54,487 nucleotides of DNA from Parcubacteria group bacterium Gr01-1014_29 (GTDB lineage: Bacteria; Patescibacteriota; Minisyncoccia; Ryanbacterales; 2-02-FULL-48-12). Of this stretch, positions 24,315 through 32,990 are shown in pieces (the stretch's first letter is position 1; every line of letters starts with the position of its first letter). The position numbers and the translations under genes were made by a program. The notes under the pieces are model-generated. The model did not search any database and was not told the DNA's origin. It saw nothing but the letters and a program-made list of their open reading frames with translations. The stretch is from positions 1 to 54,487 of the forward strand of contig VMFT01000001.1 in NCBI GenBank assembly GCA_007376195.1, written 5' to 3'.

Positions 24315-25694
24315 ATGTCTCTCAAACTCTATAACACATTTTCGAGGAAAAAAGAAGTTTTTAAACCCTTGAAAAAGGGTTTTGTTGGATTATATACCTG
24401 CGGCCCCACCGTCTATAACTATGTGCATATTGGAAATCTCCGCACATATATTTTTGAAGATGTTCTGCGACGCACTCTCGAAGCGCATGGATATACGGTA
24501 CAGCATATTATGAACGTTACGGACGTAGATGACAAAACAATAGCGGCTTCAAAACACGCCAAGAAAGATTTGAGTGTGTTTACCAAAGAATATGAAAAAG
24601 CGTTTGGTGATGATAGTGCAAAACTCAATATCCTCGCTCCCACACGGCCGTTTGTGCGCGCCACTGAACATATTCCGGCAATGATTATGCTTATACAAAA
24701 GCTGCTCCGCAAAAACTACGCATACGAAAAAGGCGGCTCGGTATATTTTGACATATCAAAGTTTGCGCCATACGGAAAACTGGCGCATTTGGATAAAAAA
24801 GGATTGAAAGCCGGCGCGCGCATAGATGTTGATGAATACGCAAAAGATGCCGCACAAGACTTTGTTCTTTGGAAGGCGGCAAAAGCAGGAGAACCCTCCT
24901 GGCCTGCGCCATTTGGCTCGGGGCGGCCCGGCTGGCATATTGAATGCTCGGCTATGGCCACCGCCTATCTGAAACAGCCGTTTGATATTCACGCGGGCGG
25001 GGTAGATCTTATATTCCCCCACCACGAGAACGAAATCGCTCAGTCAGAAGCGGCATATAACAAACCATTCGCGCGCTACTGGCTGCACGGGGAGCATCTC
25101 CTCGTAGACGGAGAAAAAATGTCAAAATCGCTCGGTAATACCTATACGCTCCGTGACATCGAAAAAAAAGAGTTTACCCCTCTCTCCCTCCGGTATTTGG
25201 TACTCATGGCGCATTACCGCACAAAATTAAATTTCACATGGCAGTCGCTCAAAAGCGCGCAACAAGCCTACCGAGAACTTGTTGAATTTACAAAAGAATT
25301 GATAGCAGAAAAAAGCGCGGCTCCGATAAAAACTGCTCATTCGTATGCGTCGTATGAAAAAAAATTCTTTGCGGCGCTAGACGATGATCTCAACACGCCA
25401 AAAGCGCTTGCGGTGCTGTGGCAATTTATCCGCGCTTACCACAAGGCAAAAACAACGTACCCAAACGCAGCCTACGCACTCCTGTTAAAATGTGACGCCG
25501 TGCTGGGACTTGAATTTGCGGAAGTAACATTATTAAAAATTCCCCTTGCTATCCAACAGCTTGCCGAAAAACGCGAGCAGTTTCGGACGGAAAAAAAATG
25601 GCAGGAAGCCGACGCTCTGCGCGCCAAAATTGAGAAAATGGGCTGGCAAATTCTAGATACGGATGCCGGCTCCACATTAAAACCACGGATGTGA
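24315..25694 (+). CDS. cysS: Cysteinyl-tRNA synthetase
   Basis: A 459-residue class I synthetase. It has CGPTVYNYVHIGNLRTYIF (HIGH as HIGN), the zinc-site HxxE region in HHENEIAQSEA, and KMSKS in EKMSKSLGNTYTL. The length is normal. Its TGA stop lies within the left terminal repeat of the 156-bp element that follows. Confidence 0.96.
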   Translation: MSLKLYNTFSRKKEVFKPLKKGFVGLYTCGPTVYNYVHIGNLRTYIFEDVLRRTLEAHGYTVQHIMNVTDVDDKTIAASKHAKKDLSVFTKEYEKAFGDDSAKLNILAPTRPFVRATEHIPAMIMLIQKLLRKNYAYEKGGSVYFDISKFAPYGKLAHLDKKGLKAGARIDVDEYAKDAAQDFVLWKAAKAGEPSWPAPFGSGRPGWHIECSAMATAYLKQPFDIHAGGVDLIFPHHENEIAQSEAAYNKPFARYWLHGEHLLVDGEKMSKSLGNTYTLRDIEKKEFTPLSLRYLVLMAHYRTKLNFTWQSLKSAQQAYRELVEFTKELIAEKSAAPIKTAHSYASYEKKFFAALDDDLNTPKALAVLWQFIRAYHKAKTTYPNAAYALLLKCDAVLGLEFAEVTLLKIPLAIQQLAEKREQFRTEKKWQEADALRAKIEKMGWQILDTDAGSTLKPRM

Positions 25695-25845
25695 CTAGCC
25701 GAACTTCGCACACGAGCATAAGCGAGTTGTGAGTAGTTCGGCTCGGCACATCAGTAGCAGTTTCTGTAGACTCCCTGTAATAAAAGCGCCTGTGCCAAGC
25801 CAAGCTATCTTCCGGTGTAACCGGAATAGAGCTCGGCTAGTCACA
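25690..25845. repeat. 156-bp element with 13-bp terminal inverted repeats
   Basis: TGTGACTAGCCGA at 25690-25702 and TCGGCTAGTCACA at 25833-25845 are perfect inverted repeats. Inside are further stems: AGCCGAACT with AGTTCGGCT, TCGGCACA with TGTGCCAA, and TTCCGGT-GTA-ACCGGAA. The right 55 bases recur at 40109-40170. No ORF is inside. It could be a MITE-like element or a branched structured RNA. The rest of the 255-base gap (to 25949) holds the dnaB promoter. Confidence 0.7.
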
Positions 25846-25914
25846 AAGTGCTGACATAATAAGCGTGAGGGGGTACTCCACATGTTATAGACATCTTCTA
25901 AACAGGTATTTGTG

Positions 25915-25943
25915 TTGAATGCGCCACGCAGGGCCTTTATACT
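25915..25943 (+). promoter_or_regulatory. dnaB promoter, predicted leaderless
   Basis: TTGAAT (25915-25920), a 17-base spacer and TATACT (25938-25943), then 6 bases to the ATG at 25950. Confidence 0.65.
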
Positions 25944-25949
25944 ACTCCT

Positions 25950-27356
25950 ATGGCAGAATCTCTCCAAAAAACAACTTTTTCAATGCAGCCGGTAGCTACC
26001 TTCTCGGGCATGCGCATGCCCCCGCAAGACACGGATGCTGAAATGGCCGTATTGGGTTCATTAATGCTTGATAAGGAGGCGTTTAGTAAAATCGCGGATA
26101 GTTTGCAGTCTTCCTGTTTTTACCGCGACCAGCACCGCATTATTTACGAAGTCATGCAGGATTTGTTTGAAAAGCGGATACCAGTAGATGTGTTGTCCGT
26201 ATCAAGCCGCCTGCGTGAAAAGAAACAACTGGAAGATGTCGGCGGCATGAGTTACTTGACGTCTCTGGTGAATATTGTGCCAACAGCAAGCAATGTGGCG
26301 CATTATGCCGAAATTGTTCGCCACAAGTACATATTGCGGAGCATTATTAGCACCTCGCAAGAAATAAGCCAGCTTGGATACCAGGAATCTGATGAGGTGG
26401 AAAAACTACTGGACGAGGCTGAAAAGAAAATTTTTAGTATATCGCACGGCTCGCTCCGCCAGCGATTTGCGCCCATCTCGGAAGCGCTTGAAGCTGCATG
26501 GGAACGCATTGATAATCTCCAAAAAGGCGAGCACCTACGTGGTGTCGCAACCGGTTTTACCAAACTTGATAATCTGCTTTCCGGCCTTCAAAAATCAGAT
26601 CTCATCATTCTCGCGGCTCGGCCGTCATTCGGCAAAACAAGCCTTGCGTTGGATATTGCGCGCCACGCCGCCATTAAAGAAAATATACCAGTCGGTATCT
26701 TCAGCCTTGAAATGTCCATCGAACAGCTTGTTGATCGACTGCTGGCCGCGGAAGCCGATGTAGACTCCTGGAAGCTCCGCACCGGCAGGCTATCTCATGA
26801 CTCGGATGAATTCCTGCGCATCCGCGACGCACTGGAACGCCTGTCAAAAGCTCCTCTTTTTATTGACGATGAACCATCCAATAATATTCTTCAGATGCGC
26901 GCTATGGCCCGGCGGCTTCAGGCAGAACATGGCCTCGGCCTTATTATTGTTGACTACATTCAGCTCATTACATACCACAAGGCAAATTCAGAAAGTCTTG
27001 TGCGAGAAGTAACAGAAATTTCGCGGGCGTTGAAAGGTCTTGCGCGCGAGCTTGAAGTGCCTGTTCTCGCCATCTCCCAGCTTTCGCGCGCCGTTGAACA
27101 GCGCCACCCCCCTATTCCGCGGCTTTCAGACTTACGGGAAAGCGGTAGTTTGGAGCAAGATGCGGATATGGTTCTTTTCATATATCGCGAAGACCGCTAT
27201 AAAGATACCGACGACAAAAAGAATATTGTCGAGGTGCAAATCGCAAAGCACCGCAACGGCCCATTGGGTAAAGTGAGTCTTCATTTCAACCCTGAAAGAA
27301 TTTCCTTTGTCGGTCTTGAAAAAAATATCCCTCCCGATTCCTATGGCGTATCCTAA
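25950..27356 (+). CDS. dnaB: Replicative DNA helicase
   Basis: A 468-residue hexameric helicase of normal length with no intein. The N-terminal domain begins MPPQDTDAEMAVLGSLMLD. The RecA-like motor has Walker A (ARPSFGKTSLAL), Walker B (GLIIVDYIQLI), LAISQLSRAVEQR and LRESGSLEQDADMV. It unwinds DNA at the fork. Its 3' end overlaps recR by 14 bases. Confidence 0.97.
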   Translation: MAESLQKTTFSMQPVATFSGMRMPPQDTDAEMAVLGSLMLDKEAFSKIADSLQSSCFYRDQHRIIYEVMQDLFEKRIPVDVLSVSSRLREKKQLEDVGGMSYLTSLVNIVPTASNVAHYAEIVRHKYILRSIISTSQEISQLGYQESDEVEKLLDEAEKKIFSISHGSLRQRFAPISEALEAAWERIDNLQKGEHLRGVATGFTKLDNLLSGLQKSDLIILAARPSFGKTSLALDIARHAAIKENIPVGIFSLEMSIEQLVDRLLAAEADVDSWKLRTGRLSHDSDEFLRIRDALERLSKAPLFIDDEPSNNILQMRAMARRLQAEHGLGLIIVDYIQLITYHKANSESLVREVTEISRALKGLARELEVPVLAISQLSRAVEQRHPPIPRLSDLRESGSLEQDADMVLFIYREDRYKDTDDKKNIVEVQIAKHRNGPLGKVSLHFNPERISFVGLEKNIPPDSYGVS

Positions 27357-27951
27357 GCATGTACAGCGTATTGCCGAGCTCTTGGGCCAACTTGCCGGCA
27401 TCGGCCCGCGTCAAGCGGTTCGCTTGGCATTTTCTCTGCTGGAAAAAGAAGATGCCTACTGCACAGAATTTGCCAACCTTCTTCAGACTATGCGGACGCA
27501 AACTGCGTGCTGTAGTATCTGTTTTCGCAGTATGGAAACCCGCGGTATTCCTCACTGTGATATATGCAACGCCTCCGGCCGCGCCTCTGATAAAATCATG
27601 ATTGTTGAAAAAGAACCGGATGTAGAGACAATGGAACGCTCCGGCGTATTCAATGGCCTTTACCATATTACGGGGGGTGTTATCTCCCCGCTTGAAAAAC
27701 AACCGGGTGACAAAATCCGCATGCGCGAGTTGTTCGCACGCGTAAAAACACACCCCGCGCGTTCCTCTCTTGAAATAATTATTGCCACATCCAATACGAT
27801 GGAAGGCAATCAAACAGCAAATTATATTGAGCGGATCCTCCAGCCTCTGCAGATAAAAATAACCCGCCTCGGACGCGGGTTGTCTACCGGGGCAGAAATT
27901 GAGTATGCCGATCCGCTTACATTGGAGGCGGCATTGAAAAATAGGCGCTAG
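27343..27951 (+). CDS. recR: Recombination mediator protein RecR
   Basis: A 202-residue protein of the RecFOR gap-repair pathway. The HhH region is QLAGIGPRQAVRLAFSLL. The zinc finger has CSICFRSMETRGIPHCDIC, and the Toprim domain has IMIVEKEPDVETMERSG and GLYHITGGVISPLE. The ATG at 27343 fits the family N terminus (YPKHVQRIAELLGQL). It shares a message with dnaB. Its last codons lie in one arm of an intergenic inverted repeat. Confidence 0.95.
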   Translation: MAYPKHVQRIAELLGQLAGIGPRQAVRLAFSLLEKEDAYCTEFANLLQTMRTQTACCSICFRSMETRGIPHCDICNASGRASDKIMIVEKEPDVETMERSGVFNGLYHITGGVISPLEKQPGDKIRMRELFARVKTHPARSSLEIIIATSNTMEGNQTANYIERILQPLQIKITRLGRGLSTGAEIEYADPLTLEAALKNRR

Positions 27952-28031
27952 AGAATTAGGCTTCAGGCTCTAGAAAACCTGCAAATCCTTATATGGGGTT
28001 TTGCCTAAAGCCTAGCGCCTAGAGCCTAATT
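27942..28031. repeat. TAGGC-word inverted repeat between recR and rplU
   Basis: TAGGCGCTAG at 27942-27951 and AATTAGGC at 27954-27961 are matched by CTAGCGCCTA at 28012-28021 and GCCTAATT at 28024-28031. The arms include the recR stop. It may act as a two-way terminator for the convergent genes. Related words occur at 42383-42474. Confidence 0.65.
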
Positions 28032-28346
28032 ATCTATCTTCGTTATCTCAACTTCCGTAAAATGCTGCCGATGCCCTTTCTTGCGGCGATGGCGCGTTTT
28101 TGAATGATACCGTAAATTGGTTATTTTTTTCGCGCGCGCGTGCCGGAGCACTTTTGCAGACACTACTGCGCCCGGTACCAGCGGCTGGCCGATTTTTGTC
28201 TCATTCTCCCCTTCCCCTGCAACCAACAATACTTCCTCAAATGAAAAATCCTTGCCTTCTTCAATAGGTAGCTTTTCCACTTTCAGTTTTTTCCCGGGTT
28301 CAACAACGTATTGTTTCCCCCCGGTTTTAATAACTGCAAATTGCAT
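28026..28346 (-). CDS. rplU: 50S ribosomal protein L21
   Basis: A 106-residue protein with the family N terminus MQFAVIKTGGKQYVVEPG. The centre is VLLVAGEGENETKIGQPLV, and the basic C-terminal RNA-binding segment is NLRYHSKTRHRRKKGHRQ. The usual partner rpmA is 8 kb away. Single-gene unit, convergent with recR. Confidence 0.96.
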   Translation of the reverse strand: MQFAVIKTGGKQYVVEPGKKLKVEKLPIEEGKDFSFEEVLLVAGEGENETKIGQPLVPGAVVSAKVLRHARAKKITNLRYHSKTRHRRKKGHRQHFTEVEITKIDN

Positions 28347-28367
28347 ATTATTACTTACAATTTATAA

Positions 28368-28446
28368 AAATCCCCCTTCACCCCCTTTTCCAAAAGGGGA
28401 CATACGCTCCTCTCCCGCCCGGTGCAACCGGGATTGGGAGGGATTT
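28368..28446. repeat. Nested inverted repeat upstream of rplU
   Basis: Outer AAATCCC/GGGATTT enclose two hairpins: CCCCTTTT-CC-AAAAGGGG and CTCCC..CCGGT-GCA-ACCGG..GGGAG. It resembles dispersed C-rich repeats known in other bacteria (recalled, not searched). The rest of the 28347-28554 gap is AT-rich with possible -10 boxes for the next gene. Confidence 0.65.
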
Positions 28447-28554
28447 AATAATTCAAGACTTCTTCTGTAAAAATACACTACCAAACCCATAGCAATTTGT
28501 ATATATTGACAATATAATAACTATATGCTAAAAAGTAAAAAAGAGGAGGATCGC

Positions 28555-28869
28555 ATGACTCACACCATTACGGTTGATGCGGGGAAAAATACTCTCGTGG
28601 TTATCATAAAAACGACATTTCGGCTGTACCGGAACGACCCGCAAAGTTTCAAGACACTCGCTGAACTTTCCGGAAAGATTTTTCGGGAAACAAAACTTGA
28701 GGTAAACCTATTGCTTCGAGGAGACAAAATACTTCACCTTACCGTGTCTCGTCGCCGAAAATTGACAAAGGAAACTCTGTTACAGAAAACCGAAGTGGCA
28801 GTTGGAATTATCAAAGAGGTGTATGGTGTCCCGCAGGCGCGTGTGCAGATTCAACAAGGACTTTTTTGA
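28555..28869 (+). CDS. Small soluble alpha/beta protein of unknown function
   Basis: A 104-residue protein with no recognised family. A strand-rich first half (TITVDAGKNTLVVIIKTTF) is followed by helices and a basic middle (VSRRRKLTKETLLQ). The ATG at 28555 was chosen for its strong SD (AGAGGAGG about 6 bases upstream); an ATG at 28525 is in frame but has no SD. It appears to form a two-gene unit with the 49-residue membrane protein that follows after 27 bases. Confidence 0.6.
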   Translation: MTHTITVDAGKNTLVVIIKTTFRLYRNDPQSFKTLAELSGKIFRETKLEVNLLLRGDKILHLTVSRRRKLTKETLLQKTEVAVGIIKEVYGVPQARVQIQQGLF

Positions 28870-28896
28870 ACATATAGCAAACAAGGGAGAAATTTC

Positions 28897-29046
28897 ATGA
28901 GTCAGTTGTGGGAGAATCGAATTTCTACCGTGGTTATCTGGTTATTTATCGGGTTGGTATTGATAGCAATCTTTATGTTCATATATGCCTCTCTCACTAC
29001 CAATCCTGTTTACACTCCTCAACCGCTTTCTCCACTCGTATTATAA
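28897..29046 (+). CDS. 49-residue single-pass membrane protein
   Basis: A short ORF, MSQLWENRISTVV... to ...PLSPLVL. It has one hydrophobic helix (about residues 11-31, VVIWLFIGLVLIAIFMFIYA) and a short Pro-rich tail. It is supported by AAGGGAG about 7 bases before the ATG and by its placement just after the 28555 gene. Its stop abuts the convergent rmuC stop; the two share six bases. Function unknown. Confidence 0.55.
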   Translation: MSQLWENRISTVVIWLFIGLVLIAIFMFIYASLTTNPVYTPQPLSPLVL

Positions 29047-30081
29047 ATCTTCCTCCCCCGCCGACGGCTTCTCAAGCGCCATTGGCTCAATAGACTGCTC
29101 CCCGCCGGCTATATGGAATATATCCTTGTCGATTTTCTTGAGCTCCTTATAGCCGGTATTATAAGTTCCGACCAGGGTACCTAATTGGGTACCCATTTTT
29201 ATTACATAACTATCGTAGTTTATAAGATGCTTTTTCAACGCTTCCACATTTTTCTGTATATCTTTCGCGGACTCTTCAATTTGAAGCGCTCGCAATCCTT
29301 GAAGAACCGTTTGCAAATACGCGAGAAATGATGTGGGCGAAACGATAATAACATGCTTTTCCTTAAACGCGTATTCAATTAAATCTTGCGTGGATACCTG
29401 CACGGCACCCACTTTATTTATCAACAAATCATAATAAATCGCTTCCGAGGGAATAAACATAAACGCGAAATCCATGGTGTTCTCCCCTGGCTTTATGTAT
29501 TTTGAAGTTTCATCAATCCGCGTTTTTAAATCTTGCTTAAACACTTTTTCCAGCCGCTCCCGTTCGGCGGGATCGTTGGTGGCAAGAATGCGTTCATAGT
29601 TTTCAAGCGAAAATTTGGAGTCCACCGGAACAATTTTATCTTTGATGAAGACCACCGCGTCCACCAAAGAACCATCCTCAAACCCATATTGCATTTGATA
29701 ACTGCCGGGCGGAAGAACGTTTTTCAGCACGGTTTCCAAATAGTATTCACCCAGCACGCCACGCTGTTTGGGATTTCGCAAAATATCCTGTAGACCTTTC
29801 AATTGATCGGCAAACCCCACAACTTGCCGGTTGGTTTCATCAAGCTTTGTTAAACGTTCGGTTACATCCTGAATAATTTTCGTACTCTGCTGAAATTGTA
29901 CTTGCATTGACTTATGCGACTCGCCCATGTTGCGGTCAAGCGTGCGCGCGATTTCCTGCACCTGGTTTTGGAGCAACACCAGTGATTGATTATCTTCGGG
30001 TTTCTGTCTGCGTAGAGCAAAAAACAGCGCGGTAAACCCCGCCACCAGAAGCACAATGAGAATAATTGCCGATACATCCAT
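29041..30081 (-). CDS. rmuC: DNA recombination protein RmuC
   Basis: A 346-residue protein. An N-terminal membrane helix (about residues 4-24) is followed by a coiled coil (about 30-95) and the conserved RmuC nuclease-like domain. Family segments include KQRGVLGEYYLETVLKNVLP, VPVDSKFSLENYERI and VIIVSPTSFLAYLQTV. E. coli RmuC limits inversion between short inverted repeats. That is notable in a genome so rich in such repeats, though any link is inference. It is convergent with the 49-residue gene. Confidence 0.92.
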   Translation of the reverse strand: MDVSAIILIVLLVAGFTALFFALRRQKPEDNQSLVLLQNQVQEIARTLDRNMGESHKSMQVQFQQSTKIIQDVTERLTKLDETNRQVVGFADQLKGLQDILRNPKQRGVLGEYYLETVLKNVLPPGSYQMQYGFEDGSLVDAVVFIKDKIVPVDSKFSLENYERILATNDPAERERLEKVFKQDLKTRIDETSKYIKPGENTMDFAFMFIPSEAIYYDLLINKVGAVQVSTQDLIEYAFKEKHVIIVSPTSFLAYLQTVLQGLRALQIEESAKDIQKNVEALKKHLINYDSYVIKMGTQLGTLVGTYNTGYKELKKIDKDIFHIAGGEQSIEPMALEKPSAGEEDL

Positions 30082-30115
30082 GCGTTGAACTTACTACTTA
30101 CAACTTACTACTGTT

Positions 30116-32782
30116 TTACTCCGCTTCTCCTCTCCGTATAAACCACCACTTCCCCGCCTCAATCAACAGTAAATCAATTACGCCCAGAGCAAAGATAATC
30201 CAATAATCAACCGCCCAAAGAGATGTTACCGACAATAAATTTCCCAGCGGCTCAAACACAAACGCCAGCACAAGAAGCCCGATGCTGATTGCAAACGAGA
30301 AGAAAAAGAATGGGTTACCCAACACTCGTATGCGCCAGATCGGCTGCCGAAGACTCCGCAGAGAATAGGCAAAGAAAATAGAGTCAAGCGCGAGCCCCAT
30401 AAACATAACCGTGCGGATATGTTCAATAGTATACTCCATGCTCTCCAGATATAAAAACGTTCCGAAAAGAATGACATCCGTGGCAATACCGATAATAAAA
30501 ATAAGAAACCACATCTCGCGTGTAAATAGCGCGCGCTCCCGCATCTGACGCGGTCGCATGACGTCGTGTTCTCGCGGCTCAAACGCAAACGCAAAATTAA
30601 GCAGTCCTTCGCCGACAAGATTTGTCCAAAGAATCTGCGTCGCCAAAACCGGCAATGGAAACCCAGCCAGAAGCGACCCTCCCACAAGAACAATCTCTGT
30701 AAAACCGGTCGCGAATACAAATGTTATAACCTTTCGAAGATTATCTAAAATAACACGGCCCTGTTCAATAGCGCTCACTAACACGCTGAAACTATCTTTA
30801 AGGAGCACAATATCCGAGGCTTCTTTCGCCACCTCCGTGCCCGAACCAAGCGCCACGCCAACATTTGCGCGTTTGAGGGCTGGCGCGTCATTTACGCCAT
30901 CGCCCGTCATGGCAACAACCGCGCCTTTTTTCTGCCATGCTTCCACAATGCGCAGTTTCTGGTGCGGCAATACGCGCGCGTATACTGAAATGGAATCCAC
31001 GCGCCTAAGTAATTCTTCGGGCGTCATACCTTCAAGATCTTCTCCTTCCAGCACAACTTGGTTTACCACATCTATACCTACCTCCTCGGCAATGCGCTCT
31101 GCTGTCAGCTTATGATCTCCGGTAACCATAATAACCCGCAAACCGGCTTGACGCGCCAGTTGCATTGATTGGGCAACATCCGGGCGCAACGGATCATGAA
31201 ACGCTATCATACCGACAAAAACCAGTTTGCCGAAAAAATCCTGCCCGTTGCTTACAGGAATACGTTCAACTATTTCTTTCCGATAGGCAGTAGCAAGTAC
31301 ACGGTTTCCTCCTTTAGTCAACTCTTCGTATTTTTTGCGCAGCACATTGCGTTTTTGTTTTGTTAATACCATAGTATGTCCGCCTACATACACGCGTGTA
31401 GCAAGATCCAACAATACTTCCGGCGCGCCTGAAATTCGAAGCAATGTGCCTTTTTTTGTTTTATGCAGCGATGCGGCAAATCGTCGTTCAGCTTCAAACG
31501 GCAAAAAATCTATACGAGGGTTTTCTGCTAATACTTTGGGCGGCGCTACACCGGCTTGTATTCCTGCAAGCAGCAACGCTTTATCAGTTGGCGTGCCGCG
31601 CACCACCCAATTACCCAAATCGGCATCGGGGTTTTCTATAAACGCGTCCGATGTGGAGACACCTATTGTCAAAGCTGCGCTCGCATGAGCTTCTTGAGTA
31701 AGGACATCACTCGGACTACCAAAGATCTGTCCGCCGGTAACGACATGCGATACCTGCATATTTGCTTGCGTCAGTGTACCGGTTTTATCGGTGAGAATAA
31801 TAGTTGTCGAGCCCAGGGTTTCGGCGGCGGTGAGTTTTTTTACAAGCCCACCGTTTCGCAAAATGCGCTCCATGCCAAGCGCGAGAATAACTGTTACCGC
31901 TATCGGCAACCCCTCCGGCACGGCGGCAACCGCTATTGCAACAGATGTAACGAACATGTGAGCTACCGACTCGCCGCGAAAAACTCCTAATGCAAATATG
32001 ACAACTACAACCAAGAGTACACACACGCTTATTACTTTTGCGAGCGATGCCATGCTCTTTTGAAGCGGTGTTTTTACTTTGTGTGTTTTGTTGACAAGAA
32101 CACTAATCTTGCCAAACTCCGTGTAATTCGCGGTGTTTACCACTAACGCTTTTGCCCAACCATCTTCCACCAATGTGCCCGCCCACACCATATTGGTGCG
32201 ATCAACGAGGCGCGTTTTTTCGGCAAGCGTTCCCGGTTTTTTTTCAATATCTATCCATTCACCCGTAAGCGCTGACTCATTCGTTCGAAGATTATGAACT
32301 TCAAGTATTCGCGCATCTGCCGGCACCCAATCCCCCGCGCGTAAAATTATGCTGTCCCCCGGCACAACTTCATAAGAGAACACTTCGTGCTCAATGCCCT
32401 CGCGCAGTACAACAGCCCGTTTCGTGACATGTTCTTGTAATTTTAGAAACGCGCGCGATGCCTTACCCTCCTGCACAACACCAACTATGGTGTTAATAAG
32501 CACCGTAAGAAAAATAACGAGGGCATCCGTACGCTCATCAAGAAAAAATGAGATAATTCCCGCTCCCAATAAAATTATGATAAGCGGATTTGCAAGCTGG
32601 TGCAGTATGATGGAAAAAAGGTGAAATTCCTCGCCGCCCGTTATGCGGTTTTCTCCCAAACGCTCCCTACGGTGTTGCGCTTCCTCTACCGAAAGGCCCG
32701 CATGTCCACTAGTCTCAAACCGCTTGGCGAGCTCGCGTTCAGAAATCGCATGCCATATGTCTTTCTTTTGGAAAGATGTCAT
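30116..32782 (-). CDS. P-type cation-transporting ATPase (P2A/Ca2+-like)
   Basis: An 888-residue ATPase with ten or so membrane helices. The actuator loop reads ALTGEW where most enzymes have TGES. The membrane signature is AAVPEGLPIAVTVILALGM, the phosphorylation site is DKTGTLT, and the hinge is TGDGVNDAPALKRANVG. PEGL places it in the type II group, which pumps Ca2+, Mn2+ or Na+/K+; the ion is not certain. The start at 32782 was chosen because the longer frame runs through a tRNA gene. An extended -10 (TGGTATCAT) lies 6 bases upstream. Confidence 0.92.
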   Translation of the reverse strand: MTSFQKKDIWHAISERELAKRFETSGHAGLSVEEAQHRRERLGENRITGGEEFHLFSIILHQLANPLIIILLGAGIISFFLDERTDALVIFLTVLINTIVGVVQEGKASRAFLKLQEHVTKRAVVLREGIEHEVFSYEVVPGDSIILRAGDWVPADARILEVHNLRTNESALTGEWIDIEKKPGTLAEKTRLVDRTNMVWAGTLVEDGWAKALVVNTANYTEFGKISVLVNKTHKVKTPLQKSMASLAKVISVCVLLVVVVIFALGVFRGESVAHMFVTSVAIAVAAVPEGLPIAVTVILALGMERILRNGGLVKKLTAAETLGSTTIILTDKTGTLTQANMQVSHVVTGGQIFGSPSDVLTQEAHASAALTIGVSTSDAFIENPDADLGNWVVRGTPTDKALLLAGIQAGVAPPKVLAENPRIDFLPFEAERRFAASLHKTKKGTLLRISGAPEVLLDLATRVYVGGHTMVLTKQKRNVLRKKYEELTKGGNRVLATAYRKEIVERIPVSNGQDFFGKLVFVGMIAFHDPLRPDVAQSMQLARQAGLRVIMVTGDHKLTAERIAEEVGIDVVNQVVLEGEDLEGMTPEELLRRVDSISVYARVLPHQKLRIVEAWQKKGAVVAMTGDGVNDAPALKRANVGVALGSGTEVAKEASDIVLLKDSFSVLVSAIEQGRVILDNLRKVITFVFATGFTEIVLVGGSLLAGFPLPVLATQILWTNLVGEGLLNFAFAFEPREHDVMRPRQMRERALFTREMWFLIFIIGIATDVILFGTFLYLESMEYTIEHIRTVMFMGLALDSIFFAYSLRSLRQPIWRIRVLGNPFFFFSFAISIGLLVLAFVFEPLGNLLSVTSLWAVDYWIIFALGVIDLLLIEAGKWWFIRRGEAE

Positions 32783-32809
32783 AGTGCTATGATACCATTT
32801 TATTATCGG

Positions 32810-32882
32810 CGGCCCCACGGGGAATCGAACCCCGGTTTGATGGATGAGAACCATCTGTCCTAGGCCACTAGACGATGGGGCC
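32810..32882 (-). tRNA. tRNA-Glu, anticodon CTC
   Basis: A 73-base cloverleaf: acceptor GGCCCCA/TGGGGCC, D stem GTC/GAC, anticodon stem GATGG/CCATC with loop TTCTCAT (anticodon CTC), T stem CGGGG/CCCCG with loop TTCGATT, and discriminator G. The 3' CCA is not encoded (the following bases read CCG). It is transcribed toward the P-type ATPase. A degenerate 5' half of another tRNA-Glu lies just upstream. Confidence 0.93.
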
Positions 32883-32887
32883 ATAAA

Positions 32888-32937
32888 GGTGGGAGGGTGA
32901 AAAAACCACGTGTCCGAGACCTCTAGACGATACGGGC
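32888..32937 (-). pseudogene. Truncated tRNA-Glu-like sequence (5' half)
   Basis: The minus strand reads GCCCGTATCGTCTAGAGG then TCTCGGACACGTGGTTTTTTC. It has a tRNA-Glu acceptor 5' strand, the D stem and loop, and an anticodon region resembling TTC. No matching T arm or acceptor 3' strand (TACGGGC) follows before the intact tRNA-Glu begins. It looks like a decayed tandem copy. Confidence 0.65.
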
Positions 32938-32990
32938 TTATATATCTATACTAAAATAAATTCTTCATCTTTTACAAAAAGGAGGGCTGT

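Noticed and set aside
28908-29093. 61-residue ORF overlapping the 49-residue gene
   Set aside because: It lacks an SD and a sensible composition; the frame at 28897 has both an SD and a clear membrane helix.
32783-32884. N-terminal extension of the P-type ATPase
   Set aside because: The extra codons read through the antisense-free tRNA-Glu gene on the same strand; the ATG at 32782 fits the family.
32888-32937. Intact tRNA-Glu with an intron
   Set aside because: No T arm or 3' acceptor strand matching GCCCGTA is found before the next tRNA begins.
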